In this document: in pieces, positions 1 to 7,847 of the stretch
How the letters are laid out: the number at the start of each line of letters is the position of its first letter
Position numbering within the stretch: the stretch's first letter is position 1
Assembly: GCF_029522115.1 (NCBI RefSeq)
Contig: NZ_JAKWFK010000005.1
Span: 1 to 64,000, forward strand
Reading direction: 5' to 3'
DNA length: 64,000 nucleotides
Source: Trinickia sp. Y13
GTDB taxonomy: Bacteria; Pseudomonadota; Gammaproteobacteria; Burkholderiales; Burkholderiaceae
Notes under the pieces: model-generated
The model's database searches: none
The model's input: only the letters and a program-made list of their open reading frames with translations
Told to the model about the DNA's origin: nothing
Program-made: the position numbers and the translations under genes

Positions 1-2
1 CA

Positions 3-104
3 GGTGCAGCCTACTATGAGGAGCGTTATCGGCAGCGGGTGCTTAACAATCTGACACGCCGGGCCGACTCGATGGGCTACGTCCTACAACCGAAAGCGAG
101 CTAA
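3..104 (+). mobile_element. C-terminal tail of a probable transposase (partial)
   Basis: An open frame enters from the left edge and stops with TAA at 102-104. Its last 33 residues contain YYEERYRQRVLNNLTRRA followed by a short basic/hydrophobic tail, which looks like the end of an insertion-sequence transposase. The family cannot be assigned from so little. The AbiEii reading frame on the other strand loses family resemblance at about position 120, just past this tail. The simplest reading is that this element, or a rearrangement at its edge, cut that gene. Confidence 0.4.
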
Positions 105-792
105 GGCGAGGGAGTTTCTCAGGAAAGGTGCGCTGCGCTGACAAGACGATCACACTGGTGTCGGGATCCTCGAAGAAGTCGGAATAGTCGTCGGCCGCGT
201 AAGGGCGGATGATCTTCACCTCGGTTTGCCAGGGATCTCCCCGTGCGCCCAGTTCCAGCTTCACGCGCGGCGTAATGTAAGCCATGCCCTCATATTCGGC
301 TGCGGGCAGCGCCGTGGGATAGTGGAAGTTGACTGTCTGGGCGTCGCTGGCGTCGATCTCCAGCGACCACTCGTCGTTGACCGGTTCGCCGAGCTGTTCG
401 ACGATTGCGGCGCGCAGCGCCGGGACAAGCTTCTCAGCGATGTGGCGCGTGACGTCGCCGACCAGTGCGTCGATCAGGCGAGCCGCTTGCTTCTTGCTGA
501 TCGCTTCCTTCTCGGGATCGCGATCGCCGGTATAGCCGAGTTCTGCGCGGTTGAACGAAAGGTCGATGTCCTCGGAAAACCGGCGGATGGCACCGAACGC
601 CTTGGATAGTGACGTGCCGCCTTTGAAGACAAGGGTTGCCGTAGTCCCCTTCGGCAGACCGAAAATGCGCTTCAGGCACCAGCAGACCCAGAAGTCCTTT
701 TCAATGATCGTGTCTGCGACACCCCGGCCGGCGCCCGTTTCTCCGAACAGGGCGGCACGATCACCGGCGGGGAGACGGGCAACCCTATCCAT
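43..792 (-). pseudogene. abiEii: AbiEii-type nucleotidyltransferase toxin, 3'-truncated
   Basis: The first 220 or so residues match the AbiEii/AbiGii type IV toxin family, nucleotidyltransferases of the DNA polymerase beta fold. The early 'EKDFWVCW' segment is followed by 'LVFKGGTSLSKAFG' and 'RFSEDIDLSF', the GS and DxD-type motifs of the active site. The family usually continues past 'LSAERTFWEK' for about 70 more residues. Here it reads 'LSAQRTFPEK' and then turns into unrelated sequence that ends at 43. The native 3' part is therefore missing and the toxin is probably dead, although the catalytic N-terminal half remains. The ATG overlaps the end of the antitoxin gene by 8 bp, the usual abiEi-abiEii coupling. 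Confidence 0.8.
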
Positions 793-1414
793 CGATATCT
801 ACTACCGTTGCATTGGCGATCGAGGCGAGTGTCGGCCGCATCCAGGCAGGGGCCTGAACGGCGGTCGAGGCCAGGGTCTTCTTGTCGTTGGCCGAAAGCT
901 GACGCGCTGCAACCTTTACGACGTCGGCCGCCCGCACGGGGCCGACATGGCGGAGAGCCTGCACGACCGTACCAGCGGCACTGCCGGGCGCGATCAAGTG
1001 CTTGGGCGAGGCGTGGCGGAGATCGACAATGCGCTTTCCCAACACAACGCGTCGCGATGGACCATTGGTCAGATAGGTACTTCTTGCCGGCACCTGAGTC
1101 GTGAGCCCAAGGGCGTTGGCGGCGCGAGCGCCAGAGATCTGAACCTGCGACCCGGTCTCACGCGCCAACGCCTGCGCGACGTCGTCTGGCGTTGGCGAAA
1201 GCTGGCCGAGCTTCGGATGAACCTTAGGGAAATCGTAAAGGCCGCGGGCTAGACGGCGCAGCTTGCCGTTCTTGACAAGCCTGGAAAGCGCCTGGTCGAC
1301 AGCCGCACGGGCTGCCACGTCCAAGAAATCACTGGGCGTGAAGACGCCGCCGCGCCCGGTGCCGCGGGCACGCCTCATGATTCGATCAGGAACAGATGGG
1401 ATGGTTGCCTTCAT
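785..1414 (-). CDS. abiEi: AbiEi-family antitoxin (DUF6088-like), 209 aa
   Basis: The product resembles the DUF6088/AbiEi antitoxins of type IV toxin-antitoxin systems. An N-terminal winged-helix segment ('GGVFTPSDFLD...AAVDQALSRLVKNGKLRRLARGLYDFPK', residues about 22-66) is followed by a C-terminal antitoxin domain of about 140 residues. AbiEi proteins bind their own promoter and neutralise the nucleotidyltransferase. The gene lies directly upstream of the toxin with an 8-bp overlap. A perfect inverted repeat sits 2 bp upstream of the ATG (1417-1444), so autorepression is likely. The reading frame is intact although its toxin partner is truncated. The start is the ATG at 1414; the family N-terminus usually begins near the 'DRIM' segment, so a slightly later start is possible. 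Confidence 0.82.
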   Translation of the reverse strand: MKATIPSVPDRIMRRARGTGRGGVFTPSDFLDVAARAAVDQALSRLVKNGKLRRLARGLYDFPKVHPKLGQLSPTPDDVAQALARETGSQVQISGARAANALGLTTQVPARSTYLTNGPSRRVVLGKRIVDLRHASPKHLIAPGSAAGTVVQALRHVGPVRAADVVKVAARQLSANDKKTLASTAVQAPAWMRPTLASIANATVVDIDG

Positions 1415-1416
1415 GT

Positions 1417-1444
1417 GTCAGAAAATAACACATATTTTTCTGAC
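1417..1444 (-). promoter_or_regulatory. AbiE operator: perfect 9-bp inverted repeat
   Basis: GTCAGAAAA at 1417-1425 is mirrored by TTTTCTGAC at 1436-1444 across a 10-bp AT-rich spacer. It lies immediately upstream of the abiEi start codon in an otherwise GC-rich region. AbiEi proteins are known to bind inverted repeats in their own promoter. The closeness to the ATG suggests a very short leader. Confidence 0.65.
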
Positions 1445-1673
1445 GCTCAAGAATCCGATGGGCGTGGGCGCGGGCGCCCAGGATGGCCCGGCCGCACGAA
1501 ACCTGGCGCGTTCCGGTCCGGCGGTTCGTATAGGTGACCAAAGCTTGTTGCCGGGAGATAAAAATATTTTTCCGTCGATGCCAGAGACGGTATGAACTGC
1601 TGGCGGCTAGGATTGAGGAACCGGGTGGGGTAGGAGCGAACAGGCCAACGCTTAACGGTGCGAGAGGGTTACG

Positions 1674-1880
1674 TCAAGGCATCAACCGGGGGCTTTCCGG
1701 TCCAACACCTGCATCGGCTGCGACTTTGGCGATGCCGCGCGCCTTGGCGATGTCTGCGATTGCCGCCATCAGCAGATCTGAGTCGCCTTCTTCAAGGGTT
1801 GCATTGAGGTAAGCGGCGATGAGTTCCTCGCTGCCCAGGCGCTCCGATGTGTCGAAGCGGGAGGTCTTGACTTTGCTCAC
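1674..1880 (-). pseudogene. HigA-type addiction antidote, truncated
   Basis: The 68-residue frame begins with a GTG preceded by GGAGAAGC. It matches the N-terminal half of the HTH 'addiction module antidote' family: 'EELIAAYLNATLEEGDSDLLMAAIADIAKARGIAKVAADAGVG'. Intact members are about 95-100 residues and continue into the recognition helix with a 'RESLYKAL'-like segment. Here the match ends at 'GVG' and the frame stops eight residues later. Most of the DNA-binding helix is gone. No RelE/HigB-type toxin is visible upstream (1881-2050), so this is probably the remnant of a second toxin-antitoxin locus. Confidence 0.7.
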
Positions 1881-2051
1881 GCTTCTCCTTGATTGTCTTT
1901 CACATGGCCACGGCGCCCTTGATCCGTAAATAGCTCGCTGCGCGTGCTTTGACTCGTCAAGCAGGCGTATGTGGGTTTGACGGCGGCGGACTCATCATCA
2001 GCCTCCACGCGTTGGACACCGGGGCCGCGACACAACCACCCAACGCCCTCG

Positions 2052-2762
2052 CTACCGAGGTAGAAGGTCCTGATCGGCCAAACGAATTTCGATCGCATTT
2101 GCGATTTTCACGTGATCGGGATTGTCGGCGGAAAAGACATCATCAGCGACGCTGACGATGATGGTGCCGGTTTGCCTACCGCTTTCCGTGACCGGCACCA
2201 GTTCTGCCGCCTCGGGTACCGCCTCGCTTGTAATTGCCGTCGGGAGATAGAGCATCCAGCCGGCGCCCGGTCGTTTCGGAAAGACCCGATGGAGGGTGTA
2301 GTACTTGAACGGGCCGACTTCAATATCGGAGGCGCGAGGACATATGTCTAGCAAGCCGAATATCAATTGCTGCATGTTGCGAGCATCATCGAGCGGTTCT
2401 ATCTCGTCAAATTGCAGGTCGAACAGACATATCGGGAAACGGGTACTGGATGAAAATGAGACAGAGAGCACGCCGCGTTTTCCTTTCTCGCTTCCGCTCC
2501 ATATACCCGTTCTTCGATAGTCGGTCATCCCGTCCTTTTCGTCCTGCAAACGCTGCAGCTCGAGTGCTGCTGGCGTTGGGCCATTACGGTCGAAAGCCGC
2601 GTGCGCGAGCGACTTCTTCCGCGTTGGAGCCGGTGGATGCCAAACGTCCATGGGGAGCCCGAACGGTTCGAACAGTTGGGCGATTCTCTGTAGAGTGCCG
2701 AAGTGTTCCTCTCGCGACGGGAGAATAGGTTTTTCAAGCTTGAAGGCCAGAGAAATGTACAT
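2052..2762 (-). CDS. Imm52-family immunity protein
   Basis: This 236-residue soluble protein matches the Imm52 polymorphic-toxin immunity family. Family-like stretches include the N-terminal 'YISLAFKLEKP' and the C-terminal 'TGTIIVSVADDVFSADNPDHVKIANAIEIRLADQDLLPR' region (about 197-236). It should bind and neutralise the nuclease encoded just upstream. The ATG at 2762 is preferred because it begins the conserved domain and lies 1 nt after the toxin stop (TAA-C-ATG). A GTG at 2801 in the same frame is the alternative. A diverged copy of its last 67 codons lies at 32751-32980. Confidence 0.8.
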   Translation of the reverse strand: MYISLAFKLEKPILPSREEHFGTLQRIAQLFEPFGLPMDVWHPPAPTRKKSLAHAAFDRNGPTPAALELQRLQDEKDGMTDYRRTGIWSGSEKGKRGVLSVSFSSSTRFPICLFDLQFDEIEPLDDARNMQQLIFGLLDICPRASDIEVGPFKYYTLHRVFPKRPGAGWMLYLPTAITSEAVPEAAELVPVTESGRQTGTIIVSVADDVFSADNPDHVKIANAIEIRLADQDLLPR

Positions 2763-2763
2763 G

Positions 2764-3351
2764 TTACGGATGGAGTAATGATTCAATAGAAAACCCTTCA
2801 CGAGAAAAGATTTCCGAGAAGTACTCGTGAGAGATGGGTTGCATGAAATACCAGGTCAGTCGTGCCGGTGGGTGGTTCTCGGCGATCGCGCTTTGGATGC
2901 GCGCCTGGCTGACAATGCGAGGTGCGCCGAAGAGTCTGAAGAACTCTTTTGGTTGACGGGTTCGTGCGTCAAAAAACTGATCGTACTGGGCCTTCGCTTC
3001 TTGCAGTCTGCATTCCGGCGCGCGAAAACCGTCGAATTCGATATTCTCGAAAATCCACTCCGTGAAGGGGGGGAGGCCAGTAATACGGGCCTGGTAGTCA
3101 CGCGAGACCTCGGACATGTGCCATTTCCGCGTGACGAGCCAACCTCTGCGCGGTGGGCACTGTGCGTGCGACTCATCAGGCACCGGCACTGCACGTGCGG
3201 CCGAGTTGGACTTTGCCTTGTCCGCCTCGAGACTGTCTCGTCCGGAATGCGTTTTGTCGGCGAGACCGCGAACGACACCTTCTATCGCGTTGAGCAATGC
3301 CAAAAGTGCCAGGCCCGCTTGTTCGAGGTGGGAGCGACGTGCCGGCGCCAT
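2764..3351 (-). CDS. Tox-REase-5 nuclease toxin (T6SS-type effector domain)
   Basis: The 195-residue product carries a restriction-endonuclease-fold toxin domain (Tox-REase-5) from about residue 70 to the end. The PD-(D/E)xK-like core is visible as 'FDGFRAPECRLQEAKAQY': an Asp, then an E-x-K after a short gap. Such domains are usually the C-terminal warheads of type VI secretion effectors and act as DNases. Here it stands alone behind a 70-residue N-terminus with a hydrophobic stretch ('LALLALLNAIEGVV'); no PAAR, VgrG or Rhs domain is in the window. Its stop is 1 nt from the Imm52 start, and its ATG shares one base with the upstream stop (TAATG). It may be a cargo effector or a remnant of a longer one. 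Confidence 0.78.
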   Translation of the reverse strand: MAPARRSHLEQAGLALLALLNAIEGVVRGLADKTHSGRDSLEADKAKSNSAARAVPVPDESHAQCPPRRGWLVTRKWHMSEVSRDYQARITGLPPFTEWIFENIEFDGFRAPECRLQEAKAQYDQFFDARTRQPKEFFRLFGAPRIVSQARIQSAIAENHPPARLTWYFMQPISHEYFSEIFSREGFSIESLLHP

Positions 3352-3686
3352 TATCGGTCGTCCTTTCGCTGCCGGGACTTGTTGCGAAGCACATCGATCA
3401 AATCGGCGAAGCGCTCGTCGGCGGTAGCGCCCGGCTTATGGAGCCATCTTCGAATCGCCGGGTGGCGATGAAAGCCCGGTGCTTGAATTTCGAGATATAG
3501 GAAATCCGCGAGTAACTCATCTCGTGTGAGGCCCATGCGCCTGGTTTCGCTGTATGCTCGAGTGAGTTTGTCGAGTAATGCTGGATCGTCAGCGAGCGTT
3601 CCATTAGCGTTGCCGATGCTGTTTTGAACTGCCACCACGAACTGGCGCTCGTCCTCGGTCAAAAGGGCTGTTTGATGCTCGTGCAT
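3351..3686 (-). CDS. Hypothetical protein, first gene of the toxin-immunity unit
   Basis: A 111-residue mostly helical soluble protein that I do not recognise. It is coupled to the nuclease gene by a TAATG stop-start overlap, so it is probably made together with the toxin. Small proteins in this position are often adaptors or chaperones for type VI effectors, but nothing in the sequence proves that. The same frame stays open upstream to about 3846 without a clear start codon or ribosome-binding site, so the ATG at 3686 may be internal to an older, longer gene. Confidence 0.55.
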   Translation of the reverse strand: MHEHQTALLTEDERQFVVAVQNSIGNANGTLADDPALLDKLTRAYSETRRMGLTRDELLADFLYLEIQAPGFHRHPAIRRWLHKPGATADERFADLIDVLRNKSRQRKDDR

Positions 3687-4071
3687 GTCTTTGATTGTCG
3701 GTCCCGATATGACACGTCGCTGGTTGTGGCCCGTACCGATGCGGAGCAGCGGTAGCGTGTTGTCACAACCTCGATCGTTGTTGATGCAGAGCGGGGATTT
3801 TGATCGCGAAGCGGGCTCGAGCTTTCCGCTGCCGAAAAAACAAGACTAATGGAAGAGCAGCGGATCGAATTGCTTAATTCGGCCAAATGCGACTGACGAT
3901 TCAGGTGATGGTGATGCCGCCCGAATGTGCGTCGCACCCGACCCACCATTCGTTTTTCGGCAACGCCCTGCGATCGGACAGTACTGACGGCAGATAACCC
4001 CGCCGCGCTATGGCGCACTGCACAACATCGCGAGGTTGACTTTAGAGAACGGCTCCTCGAATATTCGATCC
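3687..4071. other. Intergenic region with an open but start-less frame extension
   Basis: From about 3846 to 3687 on the minus strand, the frame of the 111-aa gene remains open and contains two cysteines, but no ATG/GTG/TTG with a ribosome-binding site. This could be the 3' remnant of a larger secreted protein gene. The rest (3850-4071) holds no gene I recognise and leads into the ribose operon promoter. Confidence 0.3.
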
Positions 4072-4145
4072 GCAACCGGTTGCGCGCCGTATGTACGTGT
4101 GAGATGCATGAGATTTGTTGCGCAACCGGTTGCGCAACCGGTTGC
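4072..4145 (+). promoter_or_regulatory. Three identical LacI/RbsR-type operators
   Basis: The perfect palindrome GCAACCGGTTGC occurs three times: 4072-4083, 4122-4133 and 4134-4145. The second and third abut head to tail and the first lies 50 bp upstream of the second. The central CpG and symmetric arms are typical of LacI-family operators. They precede the ribose operon, which encodes its own LacI-family regulator. The spacing suggests cooperative binding or a short loop across the promoter. The start codon of rbsB is 70 bp downstream. Confidence 0.85.
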
Positions 4146-4215
4146 GAAAGTCGTCACACAGCGGAGCTGGTCGCCGCGACAACAACCATATCGAACGATT
4201 CTCAGGAGACATCCC

Positions 4216-5175
4216 ATGAAGACCCCCGTCCGTCGCCGCGTGCTGACTGCATGCATCGGGTTGGCCGCCGCCGTCATGTTCCCGATGGGCGCGCACGCGC
4301 AAGACGCCGCCCATAAACCCAAGGTTGCCTTGGTGATGAAGTCCCTGGCGAACGAGTTCTTCCTCACGATGGAAGACGGCGCCAAGGCCTATCAGAAGCA
4401 ACACGCTGCCGATTTCGATCTCGTGTCGAACGGCATCAAGGACGAAACCGATACGGCCGCGCAAATCCGTATCGTCGATCAGATGATCGTCTCGAAGGTC
4501 GATGCGATCGTCATTGCGCCGGCCGATTCGAAAGCGATGGTGCCGGTGATCAAGAAAGCGATCGACGCGGGCATCGTCGTAGTGAACATCGACAATCGCC
4601 TCGATCCCGATGTATTGAAATCCAAGGGAATGACGGTGCCGTTCGTCGGCCCGGACAACCGAAAAGGCGCGCGGCTGGCGGGCGATTATCTTGCGGCGAA
4701 GCTGAGCAAAGGCGACGAAGTCGGCATCGTCGAGGGCGTCTCCACGACGACGAACGCTCAGCAGCGCACGGCCGGCTTCAAGGACGCGATGGCCAAGGCC
4801 GGTGCGAAGGTCGTCTCGGTGCAATCGGGCGATTGGGAAATCGACAAGGGCAACGCGGTGGCGTCGGCCATGCTCAACGCCTATCCGAACCTGAAGGCGC
4901 TCCTGTGCGGCAATGACAACATGGCCCTCGGCGCCGTCGCCGCAATTCGCGCGGCAGGCAAGCAAGGCAAGGTGATGGTGGTCGGTTACGACAATATCGC
5001 CGCAGTGAAGCCGATGTTGGCCGACGGTCGCGTGTTGGCCACCGTCGATCAGTTCGCCGCCAAGCAGGCCGTGTTCGGTATCAATACGGCATTGAAGGCT
5101 ATTCGCGAACACAAGAAGCAAAGCGAGCTGTCGAGCCTCGTCGAAACGCCGGTCGAACTGATCGTGAAGAAGTAA
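4216..5175 (+). CDS. rbsB: Ribose ABC transporter substrate-binding protein
   Basis: A 319-residue periplasmic sugar-binding protein of the RbsB (Peripla_BP_4) family. It has a cleavable signal peptide (positive start, hydrophobic core, 'AHA-QD' cleavage site near residue 27). The mature protein starts 'KPKVALVMKSLANEFF' and contains 'VDAIVIAPADSKA', 'VVVNIDNRLD' and 'LLCGNDNMALGA', which line the sugar cleft in this family. The ATG at 4216 is chosen because of the signal peptide and the upstream CAGGAG; the frame is open further upstream through the operators but that part is not coding. It is the first gene of a six-gene ribose operon. Confidence 0.93.
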   Translation: MKTPVRRRVLTACIGLAAAVMFPMGAHAQDAAHKPKVALVMKSLANEFFLTMEDGAKAYQKQHAADFDLVSNGIKDETDTAAQIRIVDQMIVSKVDAIVIAPADSKAMVPVIKKAIDAGIVVVNIDNRLDPDVLKSKGMTVPFVGPDNRKGARLAGDYLAAKLSKGDEVGIVEGVSTTTNAQQRTAGFKDAMAKAGAKVVSVQSGDWEIDKGNAVASAMLNAYPNLKALLCGNDNMALGAVAAIRAAGKQGKVMVVGYDNIAAVKPMLADGRVLATVDQFAAKQAVFGINTALKAIREHKKQSELSSLVETPVELIVKK

Positions 5176-5253
5176 GGACGTCAATACGTTCGACGCAGGG
5201 TCGGGCGAAGCGCGGACGAGCTTCGCCCGACTCGCGCTTGCGAAGGAGGGGGC

Positions 5254-6828
5254 ATGACAGCAGTTTCAACGGACGGCACACGCCACGCGCCGCCGCGCGA
5301 TCCGGTGCTCACGGTAAGCGGCGTGGGCAAGACCTATGCGGTGCCGATCCTCGCGGGCATCGATCTGACGCTGAACGCGGGCGAAGTCCTCGCGCTCACG
5401 GGCGAAAACGGCGCGGGCAAGAGTACGTTGTCGAAGATCATCAGCGGGCTCGTTACGCCGACGTGCGGCACGATGCATTACCTCGGGCAGCCCTATGCGC
5501 CCGCGAGCCGCCGGGATGCCGAAGCGCTCGGCGTGCGGATGGTGATGCAGGAGTTGAACCTGCTGCCGACGCTTTCGATCGCCGAGAACCTGTTCCTGAA
5601 CTGCCTGCCGGCCATGAAAGGAATCGGCTGGATCTCGCGCAAGCGCCTGCGTGAAGACGCGCGTGCCGCCATGGCGCGCGTCGGACTCGAAGCGCTCGAT
5701 CCGGATTCGCTCGTCGCGGAGCTCGGGATCGGCCATCAGCAGCTCGTCGAGATCGCCCGCAACCTGATCGGCGATTGCCGGGTGCTGATCCTCGACGAGC
5801 CCACCGCCATGTTGACGGGACGCGAAGTCGACTTGCTGTTCGGTCAGGTGGAACGGCTTAAGCGCGAAGGCGTATCGATCGTCTACATTTCGCATCGGCT
5901 GGAAGAATTGGCGCGCATCTCGGATCGCATCGCCGTACTGCGCGACGGCAAGCTGGTCAGCGTCGGTCCCGTTGCCGAATACACGACGGATCGGCTCGTG
6001 ACGCAGATGGTCGGCCGTGGCATCGGCGAGACGATCAACCTCGGCGAGCGCAAGATCGGCGCACCGATGCTGCGCGTCGACAAACTGTCGCGCGGGGCCG
6101 CCGTGCAGGATGTCTCGTTCGAGGTGAAGAGCGGCGAGATCTTCGGCATCAGCGGCTTGATCGGCTCGGGACGCACGGAACTGCTACGCGCGATTTTCGG
6201 TGCGGACGCGAAGGATAGCGGCGCAGTCACGCTCGGCACGGCATCCGAGCCCGCGCGAATCGGTTCGCCCGCCGATGCCGTCAAGCAAGGCATTGCGTTG
6301 ATCACCGAGGACCGCAAGAGCGAAGGGTTGATGCTCACACAGTCCATCGCGTCGAACCTCGCACTGAACAACTTCGGCGCGCTCTCGCGCTTCGGCTGGA
6401 TCGACGGCGGCCGGGAGCGTGCGCTGGCCAAGCGGCATATCGACGCCATGCGTATACGCTGCGCCGGTGAACAGCAGCCGGTGAGCGAGCTCTCGGGCGG
6501 AAATCAGCAGAAGGTCGTCATCGGTCGCTGGCTCGAACGCGATGCAGGCGTCCTGCTGTTCGACGAGCCGACGCGCGGGATCGATGTCGGCGCGAAGTTC
6601 GAGATTTACGGCCTGCTCGGCGAAGAGGCGAGGAAAGGCAAAGCGCTGGTCGTCGTCTCGAGCGAACTGCGCGAGCTAATGCTCATTTGCGATCGCATCG
6701 GCGTCATGTCGGCAGGCCGGCTCGTTCGAATTTTCGATCGCGACGAATGGACCCAGGACGATTTGCTGGCCGCCGCATTTTCCGGCTATGCGAAGCGTGA
6801 CGCACTTTTGACGAGAGAAGCATCATGA
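5254..6828 (+). CDS. rbsA: Ribose ABC transporter ATP-binding protein (two ATPase domains)
   Basis: A 524-residue tandem ATPase of the RbsA/MglA family energising ribose import. The first domain has Walker A GENGAGKST (50-58), 'VMQELNLLPTLS' for the Q-loop and Walker B 'VLILDEPTA'. The second domain has the degenerate P-loop 'GLIGSGRTE', the signature 'LSGGNQQKV' and 'LLFDEPTRGIDVG', as usual for sugar importers of this class. A strong GGAGG lies just before the ATG. The end overlaps rbsC in an ATGA junction. Confidence 0.95.
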   Translation: MTAVSTDGTRHAPPRDPVLTVSGVGKTYAVPILAGIDLTLNAGEVLALTGENGAGKSTLSKIISGLVTPTCGTMHYLGQPYAPASRRDAEALGVRMVMQELNLLPTLSIAENLFLNCLPAMKGIGWISRKRLREDARAAMARVGLEALDPDSLVAELGIGHQQLVEIARNLIGDCRVLILDEPTAMLTGREVDLLFGQVERLKREGVSIVYISHRLEELARISDRIAVLRDGKLVSVGPVAEYTTDRLVTQMVGRGIGETINLGERKIGAPMLRVDKLSRGAAVQDVSFEVKSGEIFGISGLIGSGRTELLRAIFGADAKDSGAVTLGTASEPARIGSPADAVKQGIALITEDRKSEGLMLTQSIASNLALNNFGALSRFGWIDGGRERALAKRHIDAMRIRCAGEQQPVSELSGGNQQKVVIGRWLERDAGVLLFDEPTRGIDVGAKFEIYGLLGEEARKGKALVVVSSELRELMLICDRIGVMSAGRLVRIFDRDEWTQDDLLAAAFSGYAKRDALLTREAS

Positions 6829-7823
6829 CGATTTCCTCCAACACACCCGCAGGCGTCGTGGCGCCCGAAGTCAAGGGCCGCGCGCGCGTGGAGCTCACGA
6901 GCTATCTGGGCCTCGTCGGCGCCCTGGTGGCGATGATCGCGCTGTTTTCGGCGCTCAGCTCGCATTTCTTCACGTACGAGACGTTCGTGACGATCGCCAA
7001 TCAGATTCCCGATCTCGTCGTCATGTCGGTCGGGATGACGTTCGTGCTCATCATCGCGGGGATCGATCTGTCGGTCGGCTCCGTCCTCGCGCTTTCGGCG
7101 TCGGCCGTCAGCGTAGTCGCGTTGCAATGGCAGTGGAGCGCGATTCCCGCGGCGTTTGCGGGCCTCCTAGTGGCCGCGCTGGCCGGCAGCTTGACGGGCC
7201 TCGTGACAGTCGCATGGCGCATCCCGTCGTTCATCGTCTCGCTCGGCGTGCTCGAAATGGCGCGTGGGCTGGCCTATCAACTGACGAATTCGCGCACGTC
7301 GTACATCGGCAGCACGTTCGATTGGCTGGCCAATCCGTTCGCGGCCGGCATTTCGCCCGCGTTTATCATTGCGATGGCCGTCATGATCGTGGCGCAACTG
7401 GTGCTGCGGCGAACCGTGTTCGGCCGCTGCCTCATCGGCATCGGGACGAACGAAACCGCGGTACGATTGGCTGGTATCGATCCGCGTCCGTACAAGGTGA
7501 TCGTCTTCGCATTGATGGGCGCGCTGGCCGGGCTGGCGTCGCTATTCCAGGTTTCGCGCCTCGAAGCGGCAGATCCGAACGCGGGCGTGGGTATCGAGCT
7601 GCAAGTGATCGCTGCGGTCGTGATCGGCGGCACGAGCCTCATGGGCGGGCGCGGATCGGTCATCAGCACGTTCTTCGGCGTGCTGATCATCTCGGTGCTG
7701 GCCGCCGGGCTCGCGCAGATCGGTGCGAACGAGCCGACCAAGCGGATAATCACCGGCATGGTCATCGTCATCGCCGTCGTGCTCGATACTTATCGAAGCC
7801 GCCGCGGTGCGAGCCGGGCCTGA
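6825..7823 (+). CDS. rbsC: Ribose ABC transporter permease
   Basis: A 332-residue inner-membrane permease of the RbsC (BPD_transp_2) family with about 8-10 hydrophobic helices. It carries the family motif 'IAGIDLSVGSVLALSA' near residues 70-85 and 'AAVVIGGTSLMGGRGS' near residue 265. With RbsA and RbsB it forms the ribose importer. It begins four bases inside rbsA (ATGA), so the two are translationally coupled. Confidence 0.95.
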   Translation: MTISSNTPAGVVAPEVKGRARVELTSYLGLVGALVAMIALFSALSSHFFTYETFVTIANQIPDLVVMSVGMTFVLIIAGIDLSVGSVLALSASAVSVVALQWQWSAIPAAFAGLLVAALAGSLTGLVTVAWRIPSFIVSLGVLEMARGLAYQLTNSRTSYIGSTFDWLANPFAAGISPAFIIAMAVMIVAQLVLRRTVFGRCLIGIGTNETAVRLAGIDPRPYKVIVFALMGALAGLASLFQVSRLEAADPNAGVGIELQVIAAVVIGGTSLMGGRGSVISTFFGVLIISVLAAGLAQIGANEPTKRIITGMVIVIAVVLDTYRSRRGASRA

Positions 7824-7847
7824 GGTCAATCGAAAAGCAACGAGATC

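Noticed and set aside
1881-2098. Possible toxin gene paired with the truncated HigA-type antitoxin
   Set aside because: The open frame has no RelE/HigB-like motif; it reads as non-coding sequence at the end of the Imm52 region.
3659-4075. 138-codon minus-strand frame before the toxin cassette
   Set aside because: Ser/Arg-rich with no recognisable domain; a different frame in the same stretch continues the 111-aa gene.
4042-5184. Long open frame antisense to rbsB (380 codons)
   Set aside because: It is rich in His, Arg and Asp with no domain and mirrors the codon bias of a clear rbsB gene; a GC-rich shadow frame.
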